Shown piece by piece: positions 44,973 to 53,889 of a DNA stretch of 64,000 bases. The stretch is from Flavobacteriales bacterium. Its GTDB lineage: Bacteria; Bacteroidota; Bacteroidia; Flavobacteriales_F; PHOS-HE28. Each line of letters begins with the position of its first letter. Position 1 is the stretch's first letter. The notes beneath the pieces are model-generated. The model saw nothing but the letters and a program-made list of their open reading frames with translations. It was not told the DNA's origin and made no database searches. The stretch lies in contig JAHCIA010000001.1 in NCBI GenBank assembly GCA_026129465.1, forward strand, positions 2,369,964 to 2,433,963. Direction: 5' to 3'. A program made the translations under genes and the position numbers.

Positions 44973-45064
44973 TGGCGGAGAGAGAGGGATTCGAACCCCC
45001 GATACCCTTTGAGAGGTATACGCACTTTCCAGGCGCGCGCCTTCGACCACTCGGCCATCTCTCC
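44973..45064 (-). tRNA. tRNA-Ser (GGA)
   Basis: Read on the minus strand. The 7-bp acceptor stem GGAGAGA/TCTCTCC closes a class II tRNA with a long variable arm. The anticodon loop CTGGAAA gives anticodon GGA (45028-45030), the T arm contains GGTTCGAATCC, the discriminator is G (usual for Ser), and CCA is encoded at 44973-44975. Length is 92 bases with CCA. It reads UCC and UCU codons. Confidence 0.95.
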
Positions 45065-45191
45065 TGTTCTGAACATGTTGTTCGGGGCGAGGCCCCGCTC
45101 CAAGGGCGGCCAAATTACAAAAAGGTCTTCCCCGCCCACGGTATTCCGGCCAGCGGTGGGCCCTGCGGAACGAGCGGCGGGGGCGGTCATG

Positions 45192-46223
45192 TTAAGCCAA
45201 CGTCAACTCCCCGGCGATCGGTGCCACCATTCGCCGTGCCACAGCGTCCGGTCCCTGCTCGGCGGCCAGCAGGAACATGAGCTTGGCCAGGGCCGCTTCC
45301 ACCGTGAGGTCGGCCCCCGGCACCACCCCCATGTCGGCGAAGGCCCGGCTGGTGACGTAGCGGCCCTGTTCCACCCGGCCACCCACACATTGGGTCACGT
45401 TCAGCAACAGCAGGCCACGATCGCGCGCCGCACGCAGGGCACCAATGAAGCCTGGGTCGGTGGGGCCGTTGCCGCTGCCGAAGGTGGCCAGCACCACGGC
45501 CCGCAGGTCCGCTTGTTCCAGGGCGCGTTCCACCCACGAGGCCCGGATGCCCGGGTACAGCCACAGCAGCGCCACCCGGTCGTCCATGCGGTCATGCACC
45601 CTCAAGGGACCGGCGCGCAAGGGCAGGATGGCCTGTTGGTCATAACGCAGGTGTACACCAGCCTCGGCCAGGGGTGGCCAGTTGGGCGAACGGAAGGCCT
45701 CGAAGCGTTCAGCATGCACCTTCACCGTGCGGTTGCCGCGCAGCAGGCGGTACTCGAAGTACACGGCCACCTCGGGCACCCTGGGGTTGCCCTGTGCGTC
45801 CCGCGCTGCGGCGATCTCGATGGCCGTGATCAGGTTCTCCTTCGCGTCGGTGCGGATGGTGCCGATGGGCAACTGTGACCCGGTGAGGACCACGGGCTTG
45901 GCGAGTCCTTCCAACAGGAAGCTGAGCGCACTGGCGGTGTAGGCCATGGTGTCGCTGCCATGCAGCACCACGAAACCGTCGTGCTCGGCGTAGCGTTCGC
46001 CAATGATCCCGGCGATGCGGATCCAGTGGTCCGGGCCGATATCGCTGCTGTCCAAGGGCCGCTCAAAGGCCACCGCCCGGAGGTCCACCTGGATGCGTGC
46101 CAGCTCGGGCACCTGCGCCTCCAAGTGCGCCAGGTCCATGGGTTGGAGCGCGCCGGTGCGGGGGTCGGCCCACATGCCGATGGTGCCCCCCGTGTAGATC
46201 AACAGCACGCGGGGCCTGCTCAT
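45192..46223 (-). CDS. ansA: type I L-asparaginase
   Basis: Cytoplasmic asparaginase (343 residues, no signal peptide) hydrolysing asparagine to aspartate and ammonia. The two active-site threonine motifs are YTGGTIGM (T14) and HGSDTMAYTAS, with the supporting LTGSQLPIG and the lysine in RTDAKENL. Length and sequence fit AnsA rather than periplasmic AnsB. ATG 46223 overlaps the tatD stop as ATGA; the long upstream frame is a shadow of tatD. Confidence 0.94.
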   Translation of the reverse strand: MSRPRVLLIYTGGTIGMWADPRTGALQPMDLAHLEAQVPELARIQVDLRAVAFERPLDSSDIGPDHWIRIAGIIGERYAEHDGFVVLHGSDTMAYTASALSFLLEGLAKPVVLTGSQLPIGTIRTDAKENLITAIEIAAARDAQGNPRVPEVAVYFEYRLLRGNRTVKVHAERFEAFRSPNWPPLAEAGVHLRYDQQAILPLRAGPLRVHDRMDDRVALLWLYPGIRASWVERALEQADLRAVVLATFGSGNGPTDPGFIGALRAARDRGLLLLNVTQCVGGRVEQGRYVTSRAFADMGVVPGADLTVEAALAKLMFLLAAEQGPDAVARRMVAPIAGELTLA

Positions 46224-47008
46224 GCGCGCTGGGGGGCGGTCTGGCCGAAGAGCCTGTCCGCGTTGGCGGTGGTGATGCGGGCGATCTCCGCCACGCTGAG
46301 GCCCGTGGCTTCGGCCAGCGATGCCGCGATCAGCGGGATGTAGGCGCTTTCGTTGCGCCGGCCACGATGGGGCACCGGCGCCAGGTAGGGCGCGTCGGTC
46401 TCCAGCACGCAATGTTCGGCGCCCACTTCGGCCATGGTCTCGCGAAGACCCGCCTTGGGATAGGTGATGACCCCGCCGATGCCCAGCATGAAGCCGCCCA
46501 AGGCGATGATGCGCCGCGCCTGTTCCGGCGTGCCGGTGAAGCAGTGGAACACACCGCGCAACTCGGGCGCGTTCTCGGCTTCCACGATGGCGATGGTCTC
46601 CTCGAAGCTGTCGCGGCAATGGATCACCACGGGCAGATCCAATTCCCTGGCCCATAGCACCTGCAATCGGAAAGCTTCGCGTTGCTGCGGCAGCCAGGTC
46701 TTGTCCCAGTACAGGTCGATGCCCGTCTCACCCACCGCATAGTAGCGGCCTGAGTGCAACAGGCGCTCCACCTCGCTCAGGTCCTTGGCGGGGTACTCGC
46801 CCACATGGCAGGGATGCAGGCCCATCATGGGAAAGCACTCCGCCGGGAAGGCATCGCACAGGGCGTGCATGGTCTCCACACTGTCCAGGTCGATGTTGGG
46901 CAGATAGAGGCGCGTGACGCCCGCGTCGATGGCGCGGCGCACCATGTCCGCGCGGTCGCCATCGAACTGCGCGTGGTACAGGTGGGCATGGGTGTCTACG
47001 AATTCCAT
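46220..47008 (-). CDS. tatD: TatD-family metal-dependent DNase
   Basis: Metal-dependent hydrolase of the TatD fold (262 residues). Metal ligands are visible in DTHAHLYH, VGETGID (Glu), VIHCRDSFEE, FHCFTGTPEQA and LETDAPYLAP. Members are 3'-5' DNases or deaminating hydrolases used in DNA repair. MEFVDTH at 47008 is the family start. Its stop overlaps ansA, and a TACCTTGC element lies about 36 bases upstream. Confidence 0.93.
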   Translation of the reverse strand: MEFVDTHAHLYHAQFDGDRADMVRRAIDAGVTRLYLPNIDLDSVETMHALCDAFPAECFPMMGLHPCHVGEYPAKDLSEVERLLHSGRYYAVGETGIDLYWDKTWLPQQREAFRLQVLWARELDLPVVIHCRDSFEETIAIVEAENAPELRGVFHCFTGTPEQARRIIALGGFMLGIGGVITYPKAGLRETMAEVGAEHCVLETDAPYLAPVPHRGRRNESAYIPLIAASLAEATGLSVAEIARITTANADRLFGQTAPQRA

Positions 47009-47082
47009 GAGCGCGATCCCGGTACGTCCCTTTCTGCGGTCGCGCAAGGTAAAGGGGCCGATCGCGCGGTGGGCGGGCGCCG

Positions 47083-47090
47083 TACCTTTT
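47083..47090 (+). promoter_or_regulatory. putative -7 element for the M1 aminopeptidase
   Basis: TACCTTTT, five bases before ATG 47096. Confidence 0.5.
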
Positions 47091-47095
47091 CCACC

Positions 47096-49024
47096 ATGAA
47101 GGCTTGGAGCGCCATCGCGCTGCTGTGCATCGCGGCCGATCTGTTCGCGCAATCCGGCCCATACTTCACGCCCTTCGATGCGCCACCGCCTTGTGCGCAT
47201 CGCACCCATGTGGTGCCCAAGGGCGGCCCCGTGGCGCATGGCTACGACGTTCGTTACCACCGGATGGCCTGGACGCTCGACCCGGCGGTGAACGCCATCG
47301 CGGGCGAGGTCACCACCTGGTTCACGGCCACCAGCGCGATCGATCGCCTGCGTCTGGATGCCGCCGATGAACTGACGATCACCGCCGTCACGCGCAACGG
47401 ATCACCACTGACCTTCACCCACGGCATGGGCGATTCCTTGGAAGTGCAATGGCCCTTCACCCTGCAGCCCGGCGATCTGGATTCGCTCACCATCGTGTAC
47501 CACGGCAGTCCGGCGGCCAGCGGCTTCGGCAGTTTTTCCATTGGCGACTTCGAGGGCAGCCCCACGCTGTGGACGCTGAGCCAGCCCTATGGCGCCAAGG
47601 ATTGGTGGCCCTGCAAGCAGGACCTCCACGACAAGATCGACAGCATCGACATGTTCGTGACCACGCCCCTGCCCTGCCGCGCCGTGGGCAACGGTCTGTT
47701 GGTGGGCGCGGAAGAAGCGAACGGTTGGACCACCTGGCACTGGCGGCACCGCTATCCCATCGCGCATTACCTCATCGCCACGGCGGTGGCCGACTACACG
47801 GTGTTCGAAACGGAGATCGTGCTGCCGGAGCGCACTTTGCCCATGGTGACCTACTTCTATGGCAGCCCGGCCGATGCGATGATGGCGGAGTTCAACGCCA
47901 ACGACGTGAAGCAGCAGATGCCGCTGTTCAACACGCTCTTCGGCACCTACCCCTTCATCAACGAGCAATACGGCCACGCGCGCTTCGGCTGGGGCGGCGG
48001 CATGGAGCACCAGACCATGAGCTTCATGGGCGGCTGGAACTACGAACTGGCCGCGCACGAACTGGCGCACCAATGGTTCGGCAACAAGGTCACCTGCGGC
48101 ACCTGGCAGGACATCTGGCTCAACGAGGGCTTCGCCACCTACCTCACCGGCCTGTGCTACGACTTTCTGGTGCCGGATCTCTTCGTGGGTTGGACCAAGG
48201 CGCAGATCGCGCATGTGACCGCGCAACCCGATGGCAGTTTGCTGCGGCCGGACACGCTGGACATCCCCAGCCTCTTCGATGTGCGCATCACCTACCGCAA
48301 GGGCGCCATGGTGCTGCACATGCTGCGCTGGGTGCTGGGCGATGCGGCCTTCTTCCAGGGCTGCCGCGACTACCTGGATGATCCCGCGCTGGCATACGGC
48401 AGTGCGCGCACCACCGACCTGAAGGCCCACCTCGAAGCCGCGAGCGGCATGGACCTCACCTGGTTCTTCCACGATTGGTACACCGGCGAGGGCCACCCCA
48501 GCTACACCGTGGAATGGACCCAGGATGCGGGCGGCACCGTGTCGCTGGCCTTGCACCAAAGCACCTCGCACAGCAGTGTGCCCTTCTTCGCCCTGCCCGT
48601 GCCCATCCGCTTCAAGAACGCTGCGCAGGACAGCACCGTGGTGCTCGATCACACCTTCAGCGGCCAGGTATTCACTTTCACGCTGCCCTTCCAGGCGGAC
48701 AGCGCGCTCTTCGATCCGGACGCCAAACTGATCAGCGCGAACAACCTGGTGTTGCGTGTGCCCGTGTCGGCCTTCGGGCGGGAACAGTTGCTGGTCTATC
48801 CCAACCCCGCTGCGGATCAAGCGTGGATCCATGTGGGCGACGCCTTGCATGGTACGATCCAGCTCGCGCTCTTCGATGCCACCGGACGGCTGGTGCGCGA
48901 GCGGCGGACCACCGTGCAAGGCCAGCGCATCGCGTTGGATCTGCTGGGGCTGCGCGCCGGGGCCTATACGGCGGAGTTGCGCACGCCGCAGGACGTGGTG
49001 CGCCTGTGGGTGGTGAAGGAGTGA
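47096..49024 (+). CDS. secreted M1-family aminopeptidase with T9SS sorting domain
   Basis: Zinc aminopeptidase of 642 residues with signal peptide (IALLCIAADLFAQ). The zinc site is H321-E322-xx-H325 in AAHELAHQWF and E344 in NEGFATY, 18 residues apart as usual. The substrate-binding GxMEN motif appears as GGGMEHQTM. A C-terminal beta domain is followed by a type A T9SS signal (LLVYPNPAADQAWI to end). It would digest peptides at or outside the cell surface. The start follows a TACCTTTT element by five bases. Confidence 0.92.
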   Translation: MKAWSAIALLCIAADLFAQSGPYFTPFDAPPPCAHRTHVVPKGGPVAHGYDVRYHRMAWTLDPAVNAIAGEVTTWFTATSAIDRLRLDAADELTITAVTRNGSPLTFTHGMGDSLEVQWPFTLQPGDLDSLTIVYHGSPAASGFGSFSIGDFEGSPTLWTLSQPYGAKDWWPCKQDLHDKIDSIDMFVTTPLPCRAVGNGLLVGAEEANGWTTWHWRHRYPIAHYLIATAVADYTVFETEIVLPERTLPMVTYFYGSPADAMMAEFNANDVKQQMPLFNTLFGTYPFINEQYGHARFGWGGGMEHQTMSFMGGWNYELAAHELAHQWFGNKVTCGTWQDIWLNEGFATYLTGLCYDFLVPDLFVGWTKAQIAHVTAQPDGSLLRPDTLDIPSLFDVRITYRKGAMVLHMLRWVLGDAAFFQGCRDYLDDPALAYGSARTTDLKAHLEAASGMDLTWFFHDWYTGEGHPSYTVEWTQDAGGTVSLALHQSTSHSSVPFFALPVPIRFKNAAQDSTVVLDHTFSGQVFTFTLPFQADSALFDPDAKLISANNLVLRVPVSAFGREQLLVYPNPAADQAWIHVGDALHGTIQLALFDATGRLVRERRTTVQGQRIALDLLGLRAGAYTAELRTPQDVVRLWVVKE

Positions 49025-49028
49025 GGGG

Positions 49029-49613
49029 TCAACGCCCCGCCATCATCCGCTGCACGTACTTGCCCAGCACATCATACTCCACGTTCACGCGCCGGCCGGG
49101 CCGCAGTTGGCGAAAGGTGGTGTGCGCGAAGGTGTAGGGAATGACCGCCACGGAAAAGGTCTGCGCATCCAGCGTGGCGATCGTGAGGCTGACACCATCG
49201 AGGCAGATGCTGCCCTTGGGTACCAGCAACCGATCCTGCTCCGGCAGCGCGAAGACGAAGCGCCAGCTGCCATCCTCCTCGCGCACGTTGAGGCAGGGTG
49301 TCACCGTATCCACATGGCCTTGTACCATGTGGCCATCCAGCCGATCGCCCATACGGAGGCTCCGTTCCAGGTTCACGCCATCGCCCACTTGCAGATCACC
49401 GAGGTTGCAACGCTGAAGCGTTTCCTGAACAGCGGTGACCGTGTACGTGTCGCCTTCCACCGCCACCACGGTGAGGCAGGCGCCGTTGTGCGCCACGCTC
49501 TGGTCCACCTTCAGTTCCAGTGCCATGCGCGCGCGCAGCGTGAAATGCCGGTTGCCACCCTCCTCGCGCAGGGCGACCACCTCGCCCACTTCCTCCACGA
49601 TGCCGGTGAACAT
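49029..49613 (-). CDS. ribE: riboflavin synthase alpha chain
   Basis: Riboflavin synthase (194 residues) dismutating two 6,7-dimethyl-8-ribityllumazine molecules to riboflavin. MFTGIVEEVG is the family start. Two homologous lumazine-binding barrels are visible (NGACLTV in the first; KGSICLDGVSLTI in the second), with the QGHVD motif between them. Its ATG overlaps the stop of the upstream T9SS type B protein by one base (TGATG), an unexpected coupling. Confidence 0.95.
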   Translation of the reverse strand: MFTGIVEEVGEVVALREEGGNRHFTLRARMALELKVDQSVAHNGACLTVVAVEGDTYTVTAVQETLQRCNLGDLQVGDGVNLERSLRMGDRLDGHMVQGHVDTVTPCLNVREEDGSWRFVFALPEQDRLLVPKGSICLDGVSLTIATLDAQTFSVAVIPYTFAHTTFRQLRPGRRVNVEYDVLGKYVQRMMAGR

Positions 49614-52222
49614 CAGTTGAAGCGCTGTTGTCCGCCGCTGCCCAGGATGTGGACGTAGCCTTTCAGCACCATGGGTTCATCGCCCGCGAGCCGCTTGAAG
49701 ATCACCGTGCAGACGTAGTAGTACACGCCGTCCGGCAAGGGTTCTCCGCTGTCCTTGTGGGTGCCGCGCCAGGTGATGTCCGGGTCCGTGGTGGTGAAGA
49801 CCAACTGGCCCCACCGGTTGAAGACCTGCAGGTCGATCTCCTTCACGCCGCGGTAGGGGAAGGGCACGAAGAAGTCATTCTGCCCGTCGTTGTTCGGGGT
49901 GAAGACGTTGGGCAGTGTGTACTCCGGGCAATTGTCTCCGCAAGCCAAGGGGCTCAACGCGCTTTCGTTGCCCACGGAATCCACGGCGGAGATGGCGTAG
50001 CAGCCCGCCACGGAGAAGCCATCGGTGTGGGTGAAGAAGGTGTTCGCCGCGCCCACCACCACGCCGATCAGTTCCGGGGTGCCTTGGAGCGTCGGCGTGA
50101 ACCACACGTTGTAGTACCAGGTGTCGTCATCGCCACAGACCTCGTTGGGGTTTGTCCAGGTGAGCGTGTTCAGCGGCTCCTCGCAATCGTTGTCCAGCGA
50201 AAGCTCCGGCACGCAGGGCGGTGTCAGGTCCACCGGCACCCCGCAAACCTCCTGGCTCCAATTGATCAGCGGTGCTACGATGTCAGGATCGCTGTACGCG
50301 CCGGTGCTCACCACATGGTAGCAGTACTCCTCGCCGTTCACCAGGCCGGTGTCCACGTAACTGCCGGTGCTGCTGTTGCCGATCAGCACCCATTCACCGG
50401 CGTCCAATCGGAAGACATCGTAGCTGCTGTTCACCCAAGGCGTGTTCAACGACCACACGATCTCCAATTGCTCATCGTTGGGCACGGTGCCGATGAAGAC
50501 CGAACTCGCCACGTTGCTCGATCCGATCACATCATCGCCTCCATCACCCAGGATCTCCACGCGGTACACATTCGGCTGGTCGCGTGTGTTCAAGCCGTTG
50601 TCGATGAAGACCGTGTCCGGGTGGATCAGGAAAGGATGCAAGGGGCTGGTCCAGATGAGTTGCTCCGCCACGTTGAGCCCCGTGCCGCGATACAGGCGGA
50701 ACTGATAAGGGCCTGGCCGCGCGATGGTGTCCAGGTCATAGGCATTGGTCCAGCGCACCGTGTCGATGCCCGCCAGGCCATCGGTCACGCCCACGCTCAC
50801 GTGGGTCAGCAGTGGCACCTGCCCGTCGGGGATGGCGCAGAATTCCTCGCTGGCGATGCTCTCCCCGCCATCGGCGAAGGTGGCCGTGACCATGTAGCAG
50901 TACTGGTTGCCGAAGATCAGCGGACCCTGATCGGTGAAGTTGCTGTTGGCCACGCCCTGCACGGTGCCGATGAGGCTGTAGCCCGTGTAGGCCGGCACGC
51001 CCGTTTCGCAATGGCCGGGCACAAAGCCGAAGAAGCCCGAGCGCCGGTAGATGCGGTAGCCTGTGGCGTTGCCGCACACGCTGGGCGACCAGGTGAGTTG
51101 CATGGACGATCCGCTGGGTGTGGCCAGGGGGTCGAGTGGCGGCGGCGCCACGATGCGGATCGTCATGGTCTTCACATCCTGCAGTTGCACGGGCTGGCCA
51201 TTGTCGATGGCGGTGAAGACCACCTGGTAGGGCTGCACGCGCACATGGCTGCAGTTGGTGTTCCAGGTGAAGAGGCCCGTGACGTTCTGCCCGCCGGTGG
51301 GTGGCGGAAAGGTGGCCGGCGAGCTGGGCACCACGAAGGGCTGCCCCAGCGCGGTGAGCGTCACCGTTTGGCCCGCGTTGGGGTCGCTGGCCTGCACGGG
51401 GAAGGTGAGCAGCGTTCCCGCCACCACGCAGGTGTCCTGCAGGGGTGTGATCTGCGGCGGTTGGTTGTCGCAGGGGCGCACGGTGATCTGCATGTCGCGC
51501 GTCACATAGCCCACCTCCACCCACACGTTGCCCACTTTCCGCCATTCCCGCACGATGAAGGCGATGTTGTACTCGCCCATCTGGGTGGGCGCGATCCAGG
51601 TGATGGTGCCCGTAGTGGGGTCGATGTTGTAGTTCGGCCCCGGGAAGGTGTACCCCGCGATCGGCAGGCAATCGTTGCCCAGGCACACCGCAGGCTCGTA
51701 GGAAAGGCTGTCGCCGTCCAGGTCGTAGGCCGCCGGGTTGTGGATCCAAGGCTGGTTCACGCAGGCGTCCTGGATCGGCGATTGCTCGAAGCGCACCGAG
51801 CAGTTGTGCCCCGTGGCCGGCGAGATCACCAGTTTGGTGCGCACACAGAAGGACACCTGGATGGAGTTGGGCACGTTGATCACACCGCCGTTCCGATTCT
51901 GATCATCGAACTGGAGAAAGAAGGTGCCCGGGCCGGCGTAGGTGTGCAGGGACATGTATTCGTTGCGGCGCAGATCGCGCGAGGGGTCGTCCGCGATCAG
52001 CGTGCGTGCGATGGTGTCCAGCGGTGTGCCATCGCCCCAGTCGAGCACCAGTTCCGGGCGGTCGGCCGGGGCGCTCAGTTTGGTGTGGGTGATGATGGTG
52101 ACCTGGTAGGTGAGCCCGTTCACGTGGCACACGATGATCTCGCCCGCGCGGTTGTGCGTGGCCCAAGCGGCCTGACCAAGGGCCAGGGCCAGCAACAGGA
52201 CGATCGGGCGGAAAGCGCGCAT
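49613..52222 (-). CDS. T9SS type B surface protein (gliding-motility-associated C-terminal domain)
   Basis: An 869-residue exported protein. The signal peptide ends near ALGQAAWA and is followed by THNRAGEI, a start shared by many large Bacteroidota surface proteins. The middle contains cadherin/Ig-like and fibronectin type III-like modules with Cys pairs. The C-terminus (TLPNVFTPNNDGQNDFF, VFNRWGQLVF, DGVYYYVCTVIF) is the CHU_C type B T9SS signal. It is likely a surface adhesin or gliding-related protein. ATG 52222 starts the signal peptide; the frame's earlier 164 codons are antisense to the peptidase gene. GTACTTTG lies 11 bases upstream. Confidence 0.88.
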   Translation of the reverse strand: MRAFRPIVLLLALALGQAAWATHNRAGEIIVCHVNGLTYQVTIITHTKLSAPADRPELVLDWGDGTPLDTIARTLIADDPSRDLRRNEYMSLHTYAGPGTFFLQFDDQNRNGGVINVPNSIQVSFCVRTKLVISPATGHNCSVRFEQSPIQDACVNQPWIHNPAAYDLDGDSLSYEPAVCLGNDCLPIAGYTFPGPNYNIDPTTGTITWIAPTQMGEYNIAFIVREWRKVGNVWVEVGYVTRDMQITVRPCDNQPPQITPLQDTCVVAGTLLTFPVQASDPNAGQTVTLTALGQPFVVPSSPATFPPPTGGQNVTGLFTWNTNCSHVRVQPYQVVFTAIDNGQPVQLQDVKTMTIRIVAPPPLDPLATPSGSSMQLTWSPSVCGNATGYRIYRRSGFFGFVPGHCETGVPAYTGYSLIGTVQGVANSNFTDQGPLIFGNQYCYMVTATFADGGESIASEEFCAIPDGQVPLLTHVSVGVTDGLAGIDTVRWTNAYDLDTIARPGPYQFRLYRGTGLNVAEQLIWTSPLHPFLIHPDTVFIDNGLNTRDQPNVYRVEILGDGGDDVIGSSNVASSVFIGTVPNDEQLEIVWSLNTPWVNSSYDVFRLDAGEWVLIGNSSTGSYVDTGLVNGEEYCYHVVSTGAYSDPDIVAPLINWSQEVCGVPVDLTPPCVPELSLDNDCEEPLNTLTWTNPNEVCGDDDTWYYNVWFTPTLQGTPELIGVVVGAANTFFTHTDGFSVAGCYAISAVDSVGNESALSPLACGDNCPEYTLPNVFTPNNDGQNDFFVPFPYRGVKEIDLQVFNRWGQLVFTTTDPDITWRGTHKDSGEPLPDGVYYYVCTVIFKRLAGDEPMVLKGYVHILGSGGQQRFN

Positions 52223-52233
52223 GGGCGAGGATA

Positions 52234-52241
52234 CAAAGTAC
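52234..52241 (-). promoter_or_regulatory. putative -7 element for the type B surface protein
   Basis: GTACTTTG on the minus strand, 11 bases before ATG 52222. Confidence 0.35.
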
Positions 52242-52356
52242 GGGGATCCCGCGCGGCGAACGGGGCGGGGGCCAGGTGAATTGCGTGGCGGTGGCGATCG
52301 CCGGGGGATGGTGCTGGCCCGTGCCGGGAACGGCCGTGGCGCTCCGGCCACCCGGC

Positions 52357-52364
52357 TATCTTTG
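52357..52364 (+). promoter_or_regulatory. putative -7 element for the M17 aminopeptidase
   Basis: TATCTTTG, an exact TAnnTTTG match, 30 bases before ATG 52395. Confidence 0.5.
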
Positions 52365-52394
52365 GCCGCCGTCGCCCATGGCGGCACCGCCAGC

Positions 52395-53828
52395 ATGGTC
52401 ACCCTCGTCAAAAGCACACGCACCGCTGCCGCGCGCGACCTGATGGTGGTGCTGGAAGACCCCGCCCAACTGCGCAACCTGGACCTGGAGCGCAACGACC
52501 GGCAATACCTCGCCGAGCAGCTCAAGAGCAATCCGGACCTGGCCGTGTGCGACATCAGCGGCCGTCTGGTGATGGTGCACCACAGCAACACCGTGGACCG
52601 CGACAAGCAGTTGGAGACCGCCCGCCGCGTCGGCAACGAGATGGCCACGCGCCTCAACAACGCCAAGCGCACCGAGGTCCGTCTGTTGAGTCTGCAGGAA
52701 GATGGGGACATCACCCTCGCCCTGGCCGAAGGCGCCGTGCTGGGCAGCTACGCCTTCCGCAAGTACAAGAGCGACAGCAAGGGTGCGCCCACACTGGCCA
52801 AGATCGTGGTGCAGGCCAAGGAGGTGGATGTCTCCGACCTGGACGAACTCACCGACATCTGTGAGGCCACCTGGCTGGCCCGCGACCTGGTGAACGAACC
52901 CCTGGCCGCGCTCAACGCCACGCAGTTGGCGGCGGAGATCGGTGTCATGGGCAGGAACGCCGGCTTCAAGACGCGCGTGTTCAACAAGGAACAGATCGAG
53001 GCCATGGGCATGGGTGGCCTCATGGCGGTGAACCGTGGCAGTCCCGATCCGCCCACCTTCAGCATCCTGGAATGGAAGCCGAAGAACGCGGTGAACAAGA
53101 AGCCCGTGCTGCTCGTGGGCAAGGGCGTGGTGTACGACACGGGCGGCCTCAGCCTGAAGCCCACGCCCAACAGCATGGACCAGATGAAATGCGACATGGG
53201 CGGTTCGGCCGCAGTGGCCGGCGCCATGTACATCGTGGCCAAACGACAGGTGCCCCTGCACGTGATCGCCCTGGTGCCCGCCACGGACAACCGGCCCGGC
53301 GGCAACGCCTACGTGCCGGGCGATGTGATCCGCATGCACAACGGCCTCACCGTGGAGGTGCTGAACACCGACGCCGAAGGCCGCTTGATCCTGGCCGACG
53401 CGCTCAGCTACGGCGAGCAATATGAGGCCGAGTTGGCGATCACCGTGGCCACCCTCACCGGGGCGGCCATGCGCGCCATCGGCACCTACGGCAGCGCCGT
53501 GATGGGCACCGCGCCAGATGCGGAATTCCAGCGCCTGGATGAGGCCGGACGCGCGTGCTGGGAGCGCGTGGCGCGCCTGCCCTTCTGGGACGATTACGGC
53601 GAGGAGATCATCAGTGACGTGGCCGACATCAAGAACCTGGGCAGCGATCTGGGCGGCGCGCAGACCGCCGGCAAATTCCTGGCGCGCTTCACCACACGGC
53701 CCTTCATCCATATCGACATCGCCGGAACGGCCTTCAGCACCAAGCGCGACAGCTACCGGCCCAAGGGAGGTACGGGCGTGGGGGTGAGGTTGTTGTATCG
53801 GTTCTTGAAAGCGAGGGTTGGAAGTTGA
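52395..53828 (+). CDS. M17 leucyl aminopeptidase
   Basis: Cytosolic di-zinc/manganese aminopeptidase of the M17 family (477 residues). The catalytic region has VGKGVVYDTGGLSLKP, the metal-binding DMGGSAAVAGAM, and the NTDAEGRLILADAL signature. The N-terminal macro-like domain is diverged, as usual. There is no signal peptide. ATG 52395 is the only supported start and follows a TATCTTTG element. The stop codon lies inside a GGTTGGAAGTTGAG repeat (53816-53829). Confidence 0.94.
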   Translation: MVTLVKSTRTAAARDLMVVLEDPAQLRNLDLERNDRQYLAEQLKSNPDLAVCDISGRLVMVHHSNTVDRDKQLETARRVGNEMATRLNNAKRTEVRLLSLQEDGDITLALAEGAVLGSYAFRKYKSDSKGAPTLAKIVVQAKEVDVSDLDELTDICEATWLARDLVNEPLAALNATQLAAEIGVMGRNAGFKTRVFNKEQIEAMGMGGLMAVNRGSPDPPTFSILEWKPKNAVNKKPVLLVGKGVVYDTGGLSLKPTPNSMDQMKCDMGGSAAVAGAMYIVAKRQVPLHVIALVPATDNRPGGNAYVPGDVIRMHNGLTVEVLNTDAEGRLILADALSYGEQYEAELAITVATLTGAAMRAIGTYGSAVMGTAPDAEFQRLDEAGRACWERVARLPFWDDYGEEIISDVADIKNLGSDLGGAQTAGKFLARFTTRPFIHIDIAGTAFSTKRDSYRPKGGTGVGVRLLYRFLKARVGS

Positions 53829-53868
53829 GAAGTCGGAAGTTGGAGGCCTGCCTGCCGCAAGCAGGTTG
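53816..53868. repeat. compound intergenic repeat at the peptidase 3' end
   Basis: Contains GGTTGGAAGTTGAG (53816-53829, identical to 35852-35865 and overlapping the stop codon) and a 27-base element (53842-53868) matching 24551-24577 with three differences. Further GTTGAAGGTTGAG follows up to pdxA. Confidence 0.55.
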
Positions 53869-53889
53869 AAGGTTGAGAGCGACAACAAA

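Noticed and set aside
44729..45280. Open frames spanning the tRNA-Ser gene and both direct repeats
   Set aside because: They read through a structurally perfect tRNA, and their apparent peptide repeats are just the DNA repeats.
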